Below, piece after piece: positions 1-7,984 of a stretch of 58,697 nucleotides of DNA. The notes below the pieces were generated by a model. The model saw only the letters and a program-made list of their open reading frames with translations. It made no database searches and was not told the origin of the DNA. Where the stretch lies: the NCBI RefSeq assembly GCF_003611675.1, contig NZ_RAWA01000015.1, positions 1 through 58,697 on the forward strand. The letters run 5' to 3'. Numbering within the stretch: position 1 is the stretch's first letter; each line of letters begins with the position of its first letter. Source of the stretch: Corallococcus sp. CA053C (GTDB lineage Bacteria > Myxococcota > Myxococcia > Myxococcales > Myxococcaceae). The position numbers and the translations under genes are program-made.

Positions 1-170
1 GCGGGGGACTGGCCGTGGCCGGTGAGGTCGGGGAGGAGGATGCGGCGGCGCGGGTCCGCCTGGGTCCACGCGACCGCGAGCGAGCGCAGGTTGCGGCCGC
101 TGCCGAGGAAGCCGTGCAGCAACACCGTGGGCACGTCCCCCGTGCCCACCTGAAAGCTTTCGAGCACCAC
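1..170 (-). CDS. alpha/beta hydrolase, N-terminal part (cut by window edge)
   Basis: Reading the minus strand from a GTG at 170-168 gives a continuous frame to the window edge containing VPTVLLHGFLGSGRN and then LPDLTGHGQS. These are the oxyanion-loop HGFxGSG and the following strand/turn of alpha/beta-hydrolase-fold enzymes of the MenH/esterase type. Only about 56 residues are present; the nucleophile elbow and the rest lie off the left edge, so the substrate cannot be named. The start is uncertain: a second GTG lies directly after the first and no strong ribosome site is seen, and the open frame extends further upstream. Confidence 0.6.
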   Translation of the reverse strand, partial: MVLESFQVGTGDVPTVLLHGFLGSGRNLRSLAVAWTQADPRRRILLPDLTGHGQSP

Positions 171-255
171 GTCACCACCGCCTTGTCCGCGCCTTGACCC
201 GGAGGCACGCCGTGCCGCTTCATACCGCGAACCCCCTTCCCGTCGAGGTGAACCG

Positions 256-816
256 GTGCCTTCCGTCTCCTTGTTGTTGCTGACGCTCGCAGCGAACCCC
301 GCCGCGCCCGCGGCCCCGGCTTCACCCGTGGCTCAGGCCGACCCCAAGGTGGCGGTGGCCACGGTGCTGGACGACTGGCACCGCGCGGCGGCGGCGGCGA
401 ACGAGGCGCGCTACTTCTCCCTCTTCACGCCGGACGCCGTGTTCATGGGCACGGACGGGGCGGAGCGCTGGACGGTGGATCAATTCCATACATGGTCGAA
501 GCCGTTCTTCGCCAAGGGCAAGGCGTGGAGCTTCAAGTCGGTATCACGCACGGTGTTCCTGTCGAAGGATGGGCAGACGGCGTGGTTCGACGAGGCGCTG
601 GACACGCCCAACCTGGGGCCCGCGCGCGGCAGCGGCGTGCTGGTGAAGGAGCCGGCCGGGTGGCGCATCGCCCAGTACAACCTCTCCGTCCCCATCCCCA
701 ATGACCTGATGGGCGAGGTGACGAACCGCATCGCCACGTACGCCAAGACGAAGCCCGCGACGCCCACCACCGCCCCGGTGGCCCCGACGAAGTCAGCGCC
801 CGCGCCCAAGCCCTGA
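256..816 (+). CDS. secreted SnoaL/NTF2-like domain protein
   Basis: A 186-residue protein starting at GTG, with GAGGTGAA just upstream as ribosome site. Residues 1 to about 27 form a short hydrophobic, alanine-rich signal peptide. Residues about 30-155 look like an NTF2-like (SnoaL/DUF4440) fold: an opening helix with VLDDWHRAAAAAN, then FTPDAVFMGTDGAERW, a middle strand with TAWFDEALDT and GSGVLVKEPAGWRIAQYNLS near the end. Such domains bind small molecules or act as minor enzymes; nothing here shows which. The last 25 residues are a Pro/Ala/Thr-rich tail. It stands alone, 66 bp ahead of the next gene on the same strand. Confidence 0.75.
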   Translation: MPSVSLLLLTLAANPAAPAAPASPVAQADPKVAVATVLDDWHRAAAAANEARYFSLFTPDAVFMGTDGAERWTVDQFHTWSKPFFAKGKAWSFKSVSRTVFLSKDGQTAWFDEALDTPNLGPARGSGVLVKEPAGWRIAQYNLSVPIPNDLMGEVTNRIATYAKTKPATPTTAPVAPTKSAPAPKP

Positions 817-882
817 CTCCGGCCTGACCGTCCGGGTGGCTGGGTTTGTGCCCCCCGTGACGACGGGTAGAGTGCGCGGAAC

Positions 883-3800
883 ATGCGTCTCCTTTCAGGG
901 CTCGCGCTCCTCCTGCCCGTCCTCGCCTCCTGCGACCTTCCGGATCCGGAAGAAGTCTCTCTCCGTCCCACGCTCGCGCACGTCGCGGCGCCGCTCGCCG
1001 GGGGCGTGGGACCGCCCGTCCTGCTCGGGGACTACCGCACGAGCAATGTCTACAGCCAGGACCAGGCCCAGCTCCTCGGCGCGGTAGGCGGGAAGACGGT
1101 CTTCAGGAACGCCGACGGCAACGGCTACGAGCCCTGGGTGACGGACGGCACCCCGGAGGGCACGCACGCGCTGGGTGACTTCAATCCGGGCCCGCCGAGC
1201 AGCATGGGGTTCAACAAGGGGGTCCCCTTCGGCTCGCGGCTGATGCTGCCGCTCCATGACGGCGTGCATGGCCTCAAGTGGTGGGTGACGGATGGCACCG
1301 CTGAAGGCACGCATCGGGTCGGCGGCGGCATGGCGGACCCGACGCTCACCGTGACCCCTGCCGCGGTGGTGATGAAGGGCGTCTTCTACTTCATCGTCGA
1401 TGACGGCTTCCTGGCCTGGGAGCTGTGGCGCTCGGATGGCACGGACGCCGGCACCTGGATGCTCGCGCAGAGCCCGTCTGGCCAATACAACCACCACGAG
1501 GTCGACTCCCTGGAGGTGGTGGGGGACGCGCTCTACTTCGGCTCCAGCAACAAGCTCTACCGCTCCGACGGCACCTCCCAGGGGACGGGCCTCGTCTACG
1601 CGGTGAATGACAGCCAGCACAGCCTGGAGCTGAACCTCTTCGTGCGCGCCGGGCGGCTGTATTTCAACGCGGGCTACAGCGGCAACTGGTCGCTGTGGAC
1701 CAGCGATGGCACCGGGCCCGGCACGCGCCGCCTCGGCAGCCCCTACGACCACCTGCTGGGCGTGGATGGCGACCGCAGCTTCTACGAAGACCTCAGCGGC
1801 TCCAGCCCCACCTGGACGCATTCCCTGTACGTCGTGCGCGGCGCGGATGACTCCACGATCCTGCTCAAGCGGGGGACCTCGAACGGGACCTCGCCCTACT
1901 CGCGGCTCCTGGGGAAGGTCGGCGAGCAGCTCATCTTCGGGTGGAACGCCTCCGCCGAGGGCATGGCGCTGTGGCGCACGGACGGCACGCCCGCGGGCAC
2001 GGTGCTGGTGAAGGACCTCGTTCCGGGCACCGCCTCCTCGTCGCCCCTGTGGGGCGCGGTATTGGGCGACCACGTCTATTTCATCGCGGACACGGACACC
2101 GGCTCCGCGCTGTGGCGGACGGACGGAACGGCGGACGGCACGGTGGAGGTGAAGGCCTTCGCCGCGAAGCTGCCCCCCGGGACGGACCTGCGGAAGGTGG
2201 GCTCGGCGCTCGTCTTCATCGCGGACGATGGCGTGACGGGCGCGGAGCCCTGGGGCAGCGATGGCACGGCGGACGGTACGCTCCCACTCGGGGACCTGAA
2301 CCCCGGCGCGGCGGGCTCCGCGTTGACGGAGCTGGTGGCGACCGGGGCCCGGCTGCACTTCCTGGCCACGGTGGCGGGCAAGAAGGAGCTCTGGGCGACG
2401 GACGGGACGGTCGCGGGGACGCGGCGGGTGAGGGCGGTAGACCCCACGCTGAACCTGGACTTCTGCGTCGATCCGCTCGGCCGTTTGTTCTTCAGCGCCG
2501 TGGAAGACAACCAGGCCCGGCTCTGGCTCAGTGATGGCACCGTCACCGACCTGCCGCCGGTCCAGGTGATGCCGGTGCACAATGGCAACTCAAACCCGGG
2601 GGAGTTCCTCTCCGTGGGGGCGACGGCGTACTTCGTCCCGAACCAGGACAGCTCGCAGGGGGGCCGCATCTTCCGGACGGATGGAACCCCCGCGGGGACC
2701 CGCGAGGTCATCCCGTTGCCGGGTGCGAGCTCCTCCGGAGGAGGCCCTTCGGGGCTCACGCTGTTCAATGGCAAGCTCTGGTTCAAGGTCGACTCCCGCC
2801 TGTATGTCGGCGACCCCGAGACGGGCACCGCCACCAGCATGCAGATGTGGGAGCAGTCCCTGTATGACTTCAAGCCCGCGGGGACGAGGCTGGTGGGCCT
2901 CTGGCGGGAGAGTCCGTACTCCCAGCTGTGGACGCACACCGCGAGCGCGACGGGCTCTACGCAGTTCGCCTCGCACTACGACAACCCCTCCACGATGCTC
3001 TCGCGGCTGTTCCCCGTGGGCAACTCGCTGCTGTACGCGTACGTGAACAGCTCGACGGGTTACTGGGAGGTGCGGCGGACGAATGGAACCTCCTCCGGCA
3101 CCGTCCGGGTCGCGCAGCTGCCGATGCGGCCAGAGTCCTTCACCAGCACGGGCAACCTCGCCTTCTTCGTGGCGGGGGGCATGGTCAATCGCGCGGACGC
3201 CACGGCTGCCGTCTTCGAGGGGATGACGGCGACGCAGGGGCGTGAGCCCGAGAACCTCCAGGCGGCGGGAGGGCTCCTCTTCTTCACGGGAGCGGCGGAC
3301 ATCGGACGCGAGCCGTGGATGTCGGACGGGACGCAGACGGGAACGCACCGGATCGCCGACTTCCAGCCAGGGGCCGGGTCGAGCACGTTGGTCGCGGCGG
3401 CCCTCCACCACGGCACGCCGTACCTGCTCTTGCGCAACTGGGAGGGGACCTTCCTGGTGCGGACGGATGGCACCGAGGCGGGCACGGTGAAGGTCGCCGA
3501 GGCGCCGGGCGCGACGTGGCTCGTCTCGCGGGGCGGCGCGCTGCTGTTCAACGCGGCGGACCGCGCCTCTGGCCAGGAGCCGCGCGTGTACCTGCCGGGT
3601 GCCAGCGCGGCCACGCTGTTGGGGGACGTGAATCCCGGGCCTGTCGGCTCGACCCCGGGCGTGCCCGTGTTCGCGGGGAGCCGGCTGGTGTTCGCCGCGA
3701 CGACGGCGACGGAGGGGCGTGAGGCCTTCGCGGTCGAGGTGGACACGACGCCGCCCACGGTGTCGCATGTCCTGTCAGGGACGCTGGGGCGCGGTGGCTT

Positions 3801-4476
3801 CTACCGGAGTGATGTCTCGGTGAGCTTCACCGTCACCGACGCAGAGTCCGGCACGGCGATGGGCACCCTGGGCTGCGAGCCGGTGACGGTGACGAGCGAT
3901 ACCCCGGGGCAGACCCTCACGTGCACCGCGTCCTCAATCGGTGGCGTCACGACGCGGACGGTGACCGTGCGGCGCGACCTGACGCCGCCCCAGGTGGTGT
4001 GCCCGCAGGACCTCGTCGTCACCCAGGGCGCCACGCCTGCCTATGGCGTGACGGCGATGGATGCCATTGACGCATCCCCGGTGGTCACCGTGACGCCCGC
4101 CAGCGTGCTCCCGGTGGGACAGCACGTCGTCCGGGCCGAGGCGACGGACGCCGCGGGCAACAGTGCTGCCTGTCAGTTCCAGGTCACGGTCCTCGCGCGG
4201 GTCGAAGTGGATGCGGGCACCGGCGCGGATGCGGGCACCGGCGCGGATGCGGGCACCGACGCAGGCACGGGCACGGGCACGGACGCGGGAGTCATTCCCG
4301 ATGCGGGCACGGCCACGGATGGCGGCACGAATGGAAACGGGACGCCTCCGCCCGGAGGCGCGGGGCCTGACGACTCCGGCTGCGGGTGCTCGGGTTCAGG
4401 CTCGGGTCCGGCGGCGAGCATCCCCCTGCTCCTGCTCGCGCTCGCGGGGTTCACCGGCCGGCGGCGGAGGGCTTAG
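883..4476 (+). CDS. ELWxxDGT-repeat surface lipoprotein with MYXO-CTERM tail
   Basis: A 1197-residue protein. It begins with a lipoprotein signal peptide (lipobox LASC, Cys17). Residues about 45-950 carry many repeats of the ELWxxDGT type, for example LWRSDGTDAGTW, LWRTDGTPAGTVLVKDL and EPWMSDGTQTGTH, a pattern that probably builds a beta-propeller. Residues about 955-1110 hold two Ig/HYR-like segments (DTTPPTVSH, TPPQVVCPQDL, ATDAAGNSAACQF). A Gly/Ala/Asp-rich tandem linker follows, then a MYXO-CTERM tail: the CGCSGSGSG motif, a hydrophobic helix and a terminal RRRR. The MYXO-CTERM signal is known in myxobacteria as a processed cell-surface sorting tail. The combination of lipobox and C-terminal anchor is unusual. 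The repeat family is clear; the function is unknown. Confidence 0.9.
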   Translation: MRLLSGLALLLPVLASCDLPDPEEVSLRPTLAHVAAPLAGGVGPPVLLGDYRTSNVYSQDQAQLLGAVGGKTVFRNADGNGYEPWVTDGTPEGTHALGDFNPGPPSSMGFNKGVPFGSRLMLPLHDGVHGLKWWVTDGTAEGTHRVGGGMADPTLTVTPAAVVMKGVFYFIVDDGFLAWELWRSDGTDAGTWMLAQSPSGQYNHHEVDSLEVVGDALYFGSSNKLYRSDGTSQGTGLVYAVNDSQHSLELNLFVRAGRLYFNAGYSGNWSLWTSDGTGPGTRRLGSPYDHLLGVDGDRSFYEDLSGSSPTWTHSLYVVRGADDSTILLKRGTSNGTSPYSRLLGKVGEQLIFGWNASAEGMALWRTDGTPAGTVLVKDLVPGTASSSPLWGAVLGDHVYFIADTDTGSALWRTDGTADGTVEVKAFAAKLPPGTDLRKVGSALVFIADDGVTGAEPWGSDGTADGTLPLGDLNPGAAGSALTELVATGARLHFLATVAGKKELWATDGTVAGTRRVRAVDPTLNLDFCVDPLGRLFFSAVEDNQARLWLSDGTVTDLPPVQVMPVHNGNSNPGEFLSVGATAYFVPNQDSSQGGRIFRTDGTPAGTREVIPLPGASSSGGGPSGLTLFNGKLWFKVDSRLYVGDPETGTATSMQMWEQSLYDFKPAGTRLVGLWRESPYSQLWTHTASATGSTQFASHYDNPSTMLSRLFPVGNSLLYAYVNSSTGYWEVRRTNGTSSGTVRVAQLPMRPESFTSTGNLAFFVAGGMVNRADATAAVFEGMTATQGREPENLQAAGGLLFFTGAADIGREPWMSDGTQTGTHRIADFQPGAGSSTLVAAALHHGTPYLLLRNWEGTFLVRTDGTEAGTVKVAEAPGATWLVSRGGALLFNAADRASGQEPRVYLPGASAATLLGDVNPGPVGSTPGVPVFAGSRLVFAATTATEGREAFAVEVDTTPPTVSHVLSGTLGRGGFYRSDVSVSFTVTDAESGTAMGTLGCEPVTVTSDTPGQTLTCTASSIGGVTTRTVTVRRDLTPPQVVCPQDLVVTQGATPAYGVTAMDAIDASPVVTVTPASVLPVGQHVVRAEATDAAGNSAACQFQVTVLARVEVDAGTGADAGTGADAGTDAGTGTGTDAGVIPDAGTATDGGTNGNGTPPPGGAGPDDSGCGCSGSGSGPAASIPLLLLALAGFTGRRRRA
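4210..4263 (+). repeat. three tandem 18-bp units in the linker of the surface protein
   Basis: Three consecutive 18-bp units begin at 4210, 4228 and 4246. The first two are identical and the third differs at two positions. They encode DAGTGA, DAGTGA and DAGTDA, and more divergent copies follow. This is the flexible linker between the Ig-like part and the MYXO-CTERM anchor, and a likely site of length variation by slippage. Confidence 0.85.
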
Positions 4477-4579
4477 CGCGACAGGGCGGCCCATCCCTCC
4501 CGTTTGGACGTGGCCGGGCAGGGAGGCCCTCTGCCGGGTCGTCACTCGACCTTCAGTGGGAGCGTCCCATCTTCCCAGC

Positions 4580-4840
4580 ATGGAACTGCTGGTGGTCCCC
4601 CTTCAGCCCCGCTTCGAGCGACTCCTCACGCGGGAGCTTCAGCGGCTGGCGAAGACGATGACGCGCGAGCAGCTCATCCAGCACCGGCTGAAGCAGCTGT
4701 ACGCCTGGGAAGAGGTGGAGGACCCCGTCACGCGCCGCTTCCTCCGCGCGGCCACGCGGGCCTGGACCCGCGAGGAGCTGGAGGCGGTCGTCGCGGCCAC
4801 CGTGCGCGCGTACCTGCCCGAAGAGGAGGCGGTGCACTGA
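4580..4840 (+). CDS. small unknown protein, first gene of PLD cassette
   Basis: An 86-residue acidic/basic helical protein beginning MELLVVPLQPRFERLLTREL and ending LPEEEAVH. I do not recognise a family. Predicted content is almost all alpha-helix (LTRELQRLAKTMTREQLIQHRLKQ has to be read in two pieces around residue 28), with no signal peptide, membrane segment or cysteines. The start ATG was chosen because the frame upstream is only the shadow of the preceding gene; the ribosome site is weak (GGGAG about 15 nt upstream). Its stop overlaps the next start as ATGA, so it is translationally coupled to the cassette that ends in two phospholipase D-like proteins. Confidence 0.65.
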   Translation: MELLVVPLQPRFERLLTRELQRLAKTMTREQLIQHRLKQLYAWEEVEDPVTRRFLRAATRAWTREELEAVVAATVRAYLPEEEAVH

Positions 4841-5016
4841 TGCCCTATCCCAACCTCGGGAACTTCGCGGATCAGCTCGAGCTCGGCGGCTCCGGCACGG
4901 CCATCGACCTGTTCGACTTCGGCAATCCCTATCTTCCCGCCAGCCCCGAAGAGGAACTCGAGCGGGCGCTCGATGAGATGCTTCAGCGGCTGCTCAACGA
5001 GGGCGGCAGTCCCTAG
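4840..5016 (+). CDS. 58-residue unknown protein of PLD cassette
   Basis: The start ATG overlaps the stop of the previous gene (ATGA), a sign of real co-translation. The protein begins MPYPNLGNFADQLELGG, has a short hydrophobic/aromatic stretch IDLFDFGNPYLP, and ends with an acidic helix (EEELERALDEMLQRLL). No family is recognised. Its size, acidity and place in a tightly packed operon suggest a structural or regulatory partner rather than an enzyme; this is inference only. Confidence 0.6.
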   Translation: MPYPNLGNFADQLELGGSGTAIDLFDFGNPYLPASPEEELERALDEMLQRLLNEGGSP

Positions 5017-5028
5017 CAAGGAGAGGCC

Positions 5029-5322
5029 ATGCCCCCGACGCCTGAGTATGAGCGACTGGAAGCCATCGAGGACCTGCTGGATGAGCACCGGCTGCTGATC
5101 GACGAACAGCTCGCGGTGCTCTCCTGGCAGGAGCAGGGCGAGGACCTCATGCGCGGGCTGGCGGCGCGGGCGAAGACGTCCGAGGCGAGGGGCGCGGCCA
5201 CGCGAATCTCCCTGGCGCTGGTGGCGTATCAGGCCTTCAGCCGCCGCCTGCTGCTCACCTACCGCCATCACGAGCAGGGCCTGCGCGAGCGGCTGGAGAC
5301 ACACACACCGGAGGCGAGATGA
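5029..5322 (+). CDS. 97-residue helical unknown protein of PLD cassette
   Basis: It starts at ATG behind a good ribosome site (AAGGAGAGG). The sequence is charged and helical throughout (EYERLEAIEDLLDEHRLLI, then ARAKTSEARGAATRISLAL, then RRLLLTYRHHEQGLRERLE), compatible with a coiled-coil or helical bundle. There is no signal peptide or cysteine. The stop overlaps the start of the first phospholipase D-like gene (ATGA), which ties it to those enzymes. I recognise no family. Confidence 0.7.
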   Translation: MPPTPEYERLEAIEDLLDEHRLLIDEQLAVLSWQEQGEDLMRGLAARAKTSEARGAATRISLALVAYQAFSRRLLLTYRHHEQGLRERLETHTPEAR

Positions 5323-5846
5323 GCTTCGAGTCCTTCCCGGTGTCCTCCGGCACGCTGCTGAGCAACGAGGACTACCTGCCCTTCGCGCTGGAGCAGTTCG
5401 AGCGGGCCCGCAAGCGACTGTGGGTGTCTGTCTTCATCATCGACACCCGGGTGCTCAAGGATCCCCTGCGCTCGGTGCGCGGGCTGGTGGAGCACCTGTG
5501 CCGGGCGCAGTGGCGGAACGTGGACGTGCGGGTGCTGGTGGGCGTGTCGGACACGGTGGAGATCCACCTCGCCAACACCACCTCCGCGCTCTACCTGAAG
5601 CAGCGGGGACTGGCGGTGCGCCACTTCCACTCGAAGCAGCACGGGAGCACCCACAGCAAGTTCGTGCTCGCGGACGACCTGTTGCTGGTGGGCAGCCACA
5701 ACTGGACGCATTCGGCCTTCCACGGAGGCGACGAGGACTCCCTGGCGGTGCGCGCGCCGGAGCTGGCGGTGGGACTGGCGAGGGAGTTCGAGCAGCTCTG
5801 GGCAGGGGGCGTGCCGGTGGTGGAGGAGGGGTCGCATGCGCACTGA
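5319..5846 (+). CDS. phospholipase D-like protein, single HKD motif
   Basis: A 175-residue PLD-superfamily protein. The catalytic HxKx4D motif is at His112, Lys114 and Asp119 (THSKFVLADD), followed by LLVGSHNWTHSAF, the typical SxNxT/S strand after HKD. An N-terminal beta-alpha unit holds VSVFIIDTRVL and VDVRVLVGVSDT. There is one HKD only, so by family rules the active site must be built by dimerisation, either with itself or with the larger neighbour that has the same GSHNWT-x-SAF block. No signal peptide: cytoplasmic. The preceding GGAGGCGAG is its ribosome site and lies inside the upstream gene. PLD proteins of this type are usually nucleases; that is inference. Confidence 0.85.
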   Translation: MSFESFPVSSGTLLSNEDYLPFALEQFERARKRLWVSVFIIDTRVLKDPLRSVRGLVEHLCRAQWRNVDVRVLVGVSDTVEIHLANTTSALYLKQRGLAVRHFHSKQHGSTHSKFVLADDLLLVGSHNWTHSAFHGGDEDSLAVRAPELAVGLAREFEQLWAGGVPVVEEGSHAH

Positions 5847-7185
5847 GTGGTTCGAACCGATGGTGCGAAGCTGGTCCGCCCAGGTGCGGTGGGAGCCGGG
5901 TGAGCTGGAGCAGGCCGCGGGGCTGTTGATGAAGCTCAGCCAGGCGCATGGCGGTGACATCGCCCCGGACGAGGAGCTGCCCGAGGAGGAGGCGCGCGAG
6001 TTCGCGCTGCGGCGGGCCGGTGAGGTGCTCCAGCGACGGATGAACCGCTACGCGCGCGCGCTGGAGGAGGGCACCGCGAGGCCCCTCTTCAGCGCGCCAG
6101 CGCGGGAGTCGGGGCGCGGCGGTCCGGCGCTGCCCTTCGTGACGCCGTGCCAATGGAAGGAAGCCCTGGATGTGAATGAAGCCAGCGTCGGGGAGCTGGA
6201 GGCCCTGCCGGGAATCGGCCCGGTGCTGGCGGCACGCATCGTGGACTACCGCCGCGAACACGGCCCCTTCGTCGGGTTGGAGGAGCTGGTGCAGGTGGAG
6301 GGCGTGGGCGCGCAGGGGGTGGAGCAGCTCCGGGCGCGGGTGACGCTGGGGGGACCCCGGCCGGTGTTCAGGAGCGAGACGCTGGAGGCCTTCGTCCGCA
6401 AGCCTTCCTTCGAGCGGTACGTGCAGTGGATGGCGCGCGGCGAGGGCTCGTTCCTGTGGCGCCTCGCGCAGGGAGGGGGGCCCGCGAAGCAGGTGCTGGT
6501 GGAGCTGGAGGACTGCCTGCGGGACGTGCGGGAGCACCCGTATGGCGTGGCGCGACGCCTGGGCGCCACGCGGGCCAGCGCGGTGCGTGCGGAGCGGGAG
6601 CGTGCGGACCAGGCCCGCTCCATCGAAGCGCATGCCAGCGGTCCTACGCGGGCGGGGGTGCTGCTGCGGCATGGCGAGTACCCGGCGTTCGTGGAGCCGC
6701 TGCTCGCGGGAGCGGAGCGCTCGGTGCGGCTGGTCCTCTTCTTCTTCCGGTATGTGGACGCGCGCTATCCCACGCAGGCCCTGCTCCAGCAGCTCATCGC
6801 GGCGCACGAGCGCGGGCTGGACGTGCAGATCATCCTGGATCGGGATGCGGAGCGGGATGTCTACCACTCCCGCCTCATCAACCTCGCGGCGTACCAGGCG
6901 CTGAGCGCGAAGCAGGTGCCCGTGCGCTACGACAGGGTGGCGCGGCTCACGCACTCCAAGGGGCTGCTGGTGGATGGCCGGCACCTGGTGATGGGCAGCC
7001 ACAACTGGACGCTGAGCGCCTTCTCCCGCTACGACGAGACGAGCATGTACCTGGACTCGGAGGAGCTGGGGACGCGGTTCGAAGCGCGCTTCCAGGCCTT
7101 GTGGAAGGAGGCGGAGGGCAAGGAGTCCGCCCTGGCGACCGGGACCATTGCGTCGCACGCAGGCAGGGACAGACCCTCTCCTTGA
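5836..7185 (+). CDS. helix-hairpin-helix plus phospholipase D-like protein
   Basis: A 449-residue protein in three parts. Residues 1-105 are a helical region of unknown type. Residues about 110-172 are a ComEA-like double helix-hairpin-helix (ALDVNEASVGELEALPGIG, then GLEELVQVEGVGAQGVEQL), known for sequence-independent DNA binding. Residues about 270-435 are a PLD domain with HxKx4D at His373, Lys375 and Asp380 (THSKGLLVDG) and GSHNWTLSAF after it. The single HKD implies dimer formation. The start ATG lies 11 bp inside the previous gene behind GGAGGAGGGG. DNA-binding and PLD modules together suggest a nuclease; the cellular role is unknown. Confidence 0.85.
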   Translation: MRTEWFEPMVRSWSAQVRWEPGELEQAAGLLMKLSQAHGGDIAPDEELPEEEAREFALRRAGEVLQRRMNRYARALEEGTARPLFSAPARESGRGGPALPFVTPCQWKEALDVNEASVGELEALPGIGPVLAARIVDYRREHGPFVGLEELVQVEGVGAQGVEQLRARVTLGGPRPVFRSETLEAFVRKPSFERYVQWMARGEGSFLWRLAQGGGPAKQVLVELEDCLRDVREHPYGVARRLGATRASAVRAERERADQARSIEAHASGPTRAGVLLRHGEYPAFVEPLLAGAERSVRLVLFFFRYVDARYPTQALLQQLIAAHERGLDVQIILDRDAERDVYHSRLINLAAYQALSAKQVPVRYDRVARLTHSKGLLVDGRHLVMGSHNWTLSAFSRYDETSMYLDSEELGTRFEARFQALWKEAEGKESALATGTIASHAGRDRPSP

Positions 7186-7210
7186 AGTGAGAGGGATTGA
7201 AGGAGCGGGA

Positions 7211-7966
7211 ATGCCGCTGTGGCTCCAGGCCGGCTTGTGGGGGTTGCTGGCCGGGAGCGCGCTGCTCGTCGGCGCGGCGGTGGGCTATGCCGCGCGCCTG
7301 CCCACGCGCCTCATCGCCGGCATCATGGCGTTCGGCGCGGGCGTGCTCATTTCCGCGCTCTCGTTCGACCTGATGGACGAGGCGTTCCACCGGGGCGGCT
7401 TCATCCCCACCGCCCTGGGCTTCATCTCCGGCGCCGTCATCTACAGCGCGGCCAACATGCTGCTCGCGCACCGGGGCGCCCGGCATCGCAAGCGCTCCGG
7501 TGGAAAGCAGGCGTCGGAGGAACAGCAGGGCGGCAGTGGGATGGCCATCGCCGTGGGCGCGCTGCTCGACGGCATTCCGGAGTCCATCGTCATCGGCGTC
7601 AGCCTCATCGCCGGGGGCTCCGTGAGCCTGGTGGCCGTCGCCGCCGTGTTCCTCTCCAACGTGCCGGAAGGGCTCTCCTCGGCGGCGGGAATGAAGCGGG
7701 CAGGGCGCTCGAAGGGCTACATCTTCGGCGTGTGGGGCGGCATCGCGCTGCTCTCCGGGCTCGCGTCCCTGCTGGGCTACGTCGTCTTCCGGGGCTTCTC
7801 CGCCGCGGTGGTGGCGGGGACCACCGCCGTCGCCGCCGGGGCCATCCTCGCCATGCTGGCGGACACGATGATGCCGGAGGCCACGGAAGGCGCGCACGAC
7901 CTCACGGGCCTCATCACGGTCGCCGGCTTCCTCTGCGCGTTCGTGCTCACCAAGCTCGGGGGCTGA
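7211..7966 (+). CDS. ZIP-family metal transporter
   Basis: A 251-residue membrane protein with about eight hydrophobic helices. The ZIP signature is visible in the central helices: GALLDGIPESIVIGVSL and VFLSNVPEGLSSAAG, where the His/Asp-Pro-Glu residues line the metal path. A short charged loop (RKRSGGKQASEEQQ) after the third helix is the usual variable ZIP loop, here without a histidine cluster. The ATG at 7211 was chosen over upstream starts because AAGGAGCGGGA sits directly before it. Probable uptake of zinc or another divalent metal across the inner membrane. It begins 25 bp after the PLD cassette and may be read through from it, but nothing in function links them. Confidence 0.85.
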   Translation: MPLWLQAGLWGLLAGSALLVGAAVGYAARLPTRLIAGIMAFGAGVLISALSFDLMDEAFHRGGFIPTALGFISGAVIYSAANMLLAHRGARHRKRSGGKQASEEQQGGSGMAIAVGALLDGIPESIVIGVSLIAGGSVSLVAVAAVFLSNVPEGLSSAAGMKRAGRSKGYIFGVWGGIALLSGLASLLGYVVFRGFSAAVVAGTTAVAAGAILAMLADTMMPEATEGAHDLTGLITVAGFLCAFVLTKLGG

Positions 7967-7984
7967 AGGTGCGGCGTCAGCGGC

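Noticed and set aside
895-2580. A 561-codon frame antisense to the ELWxxDGT protein
   Set aside because: The repeats of the real gene are read in reverse; no start signal or motif.
4477-4579. Imperfect CCGGGCAGGG / CCCTCTGCCGG stem as terminator after the surface protein
   Set aside because: The pairing has mismatches and no T-run; too weak to list.
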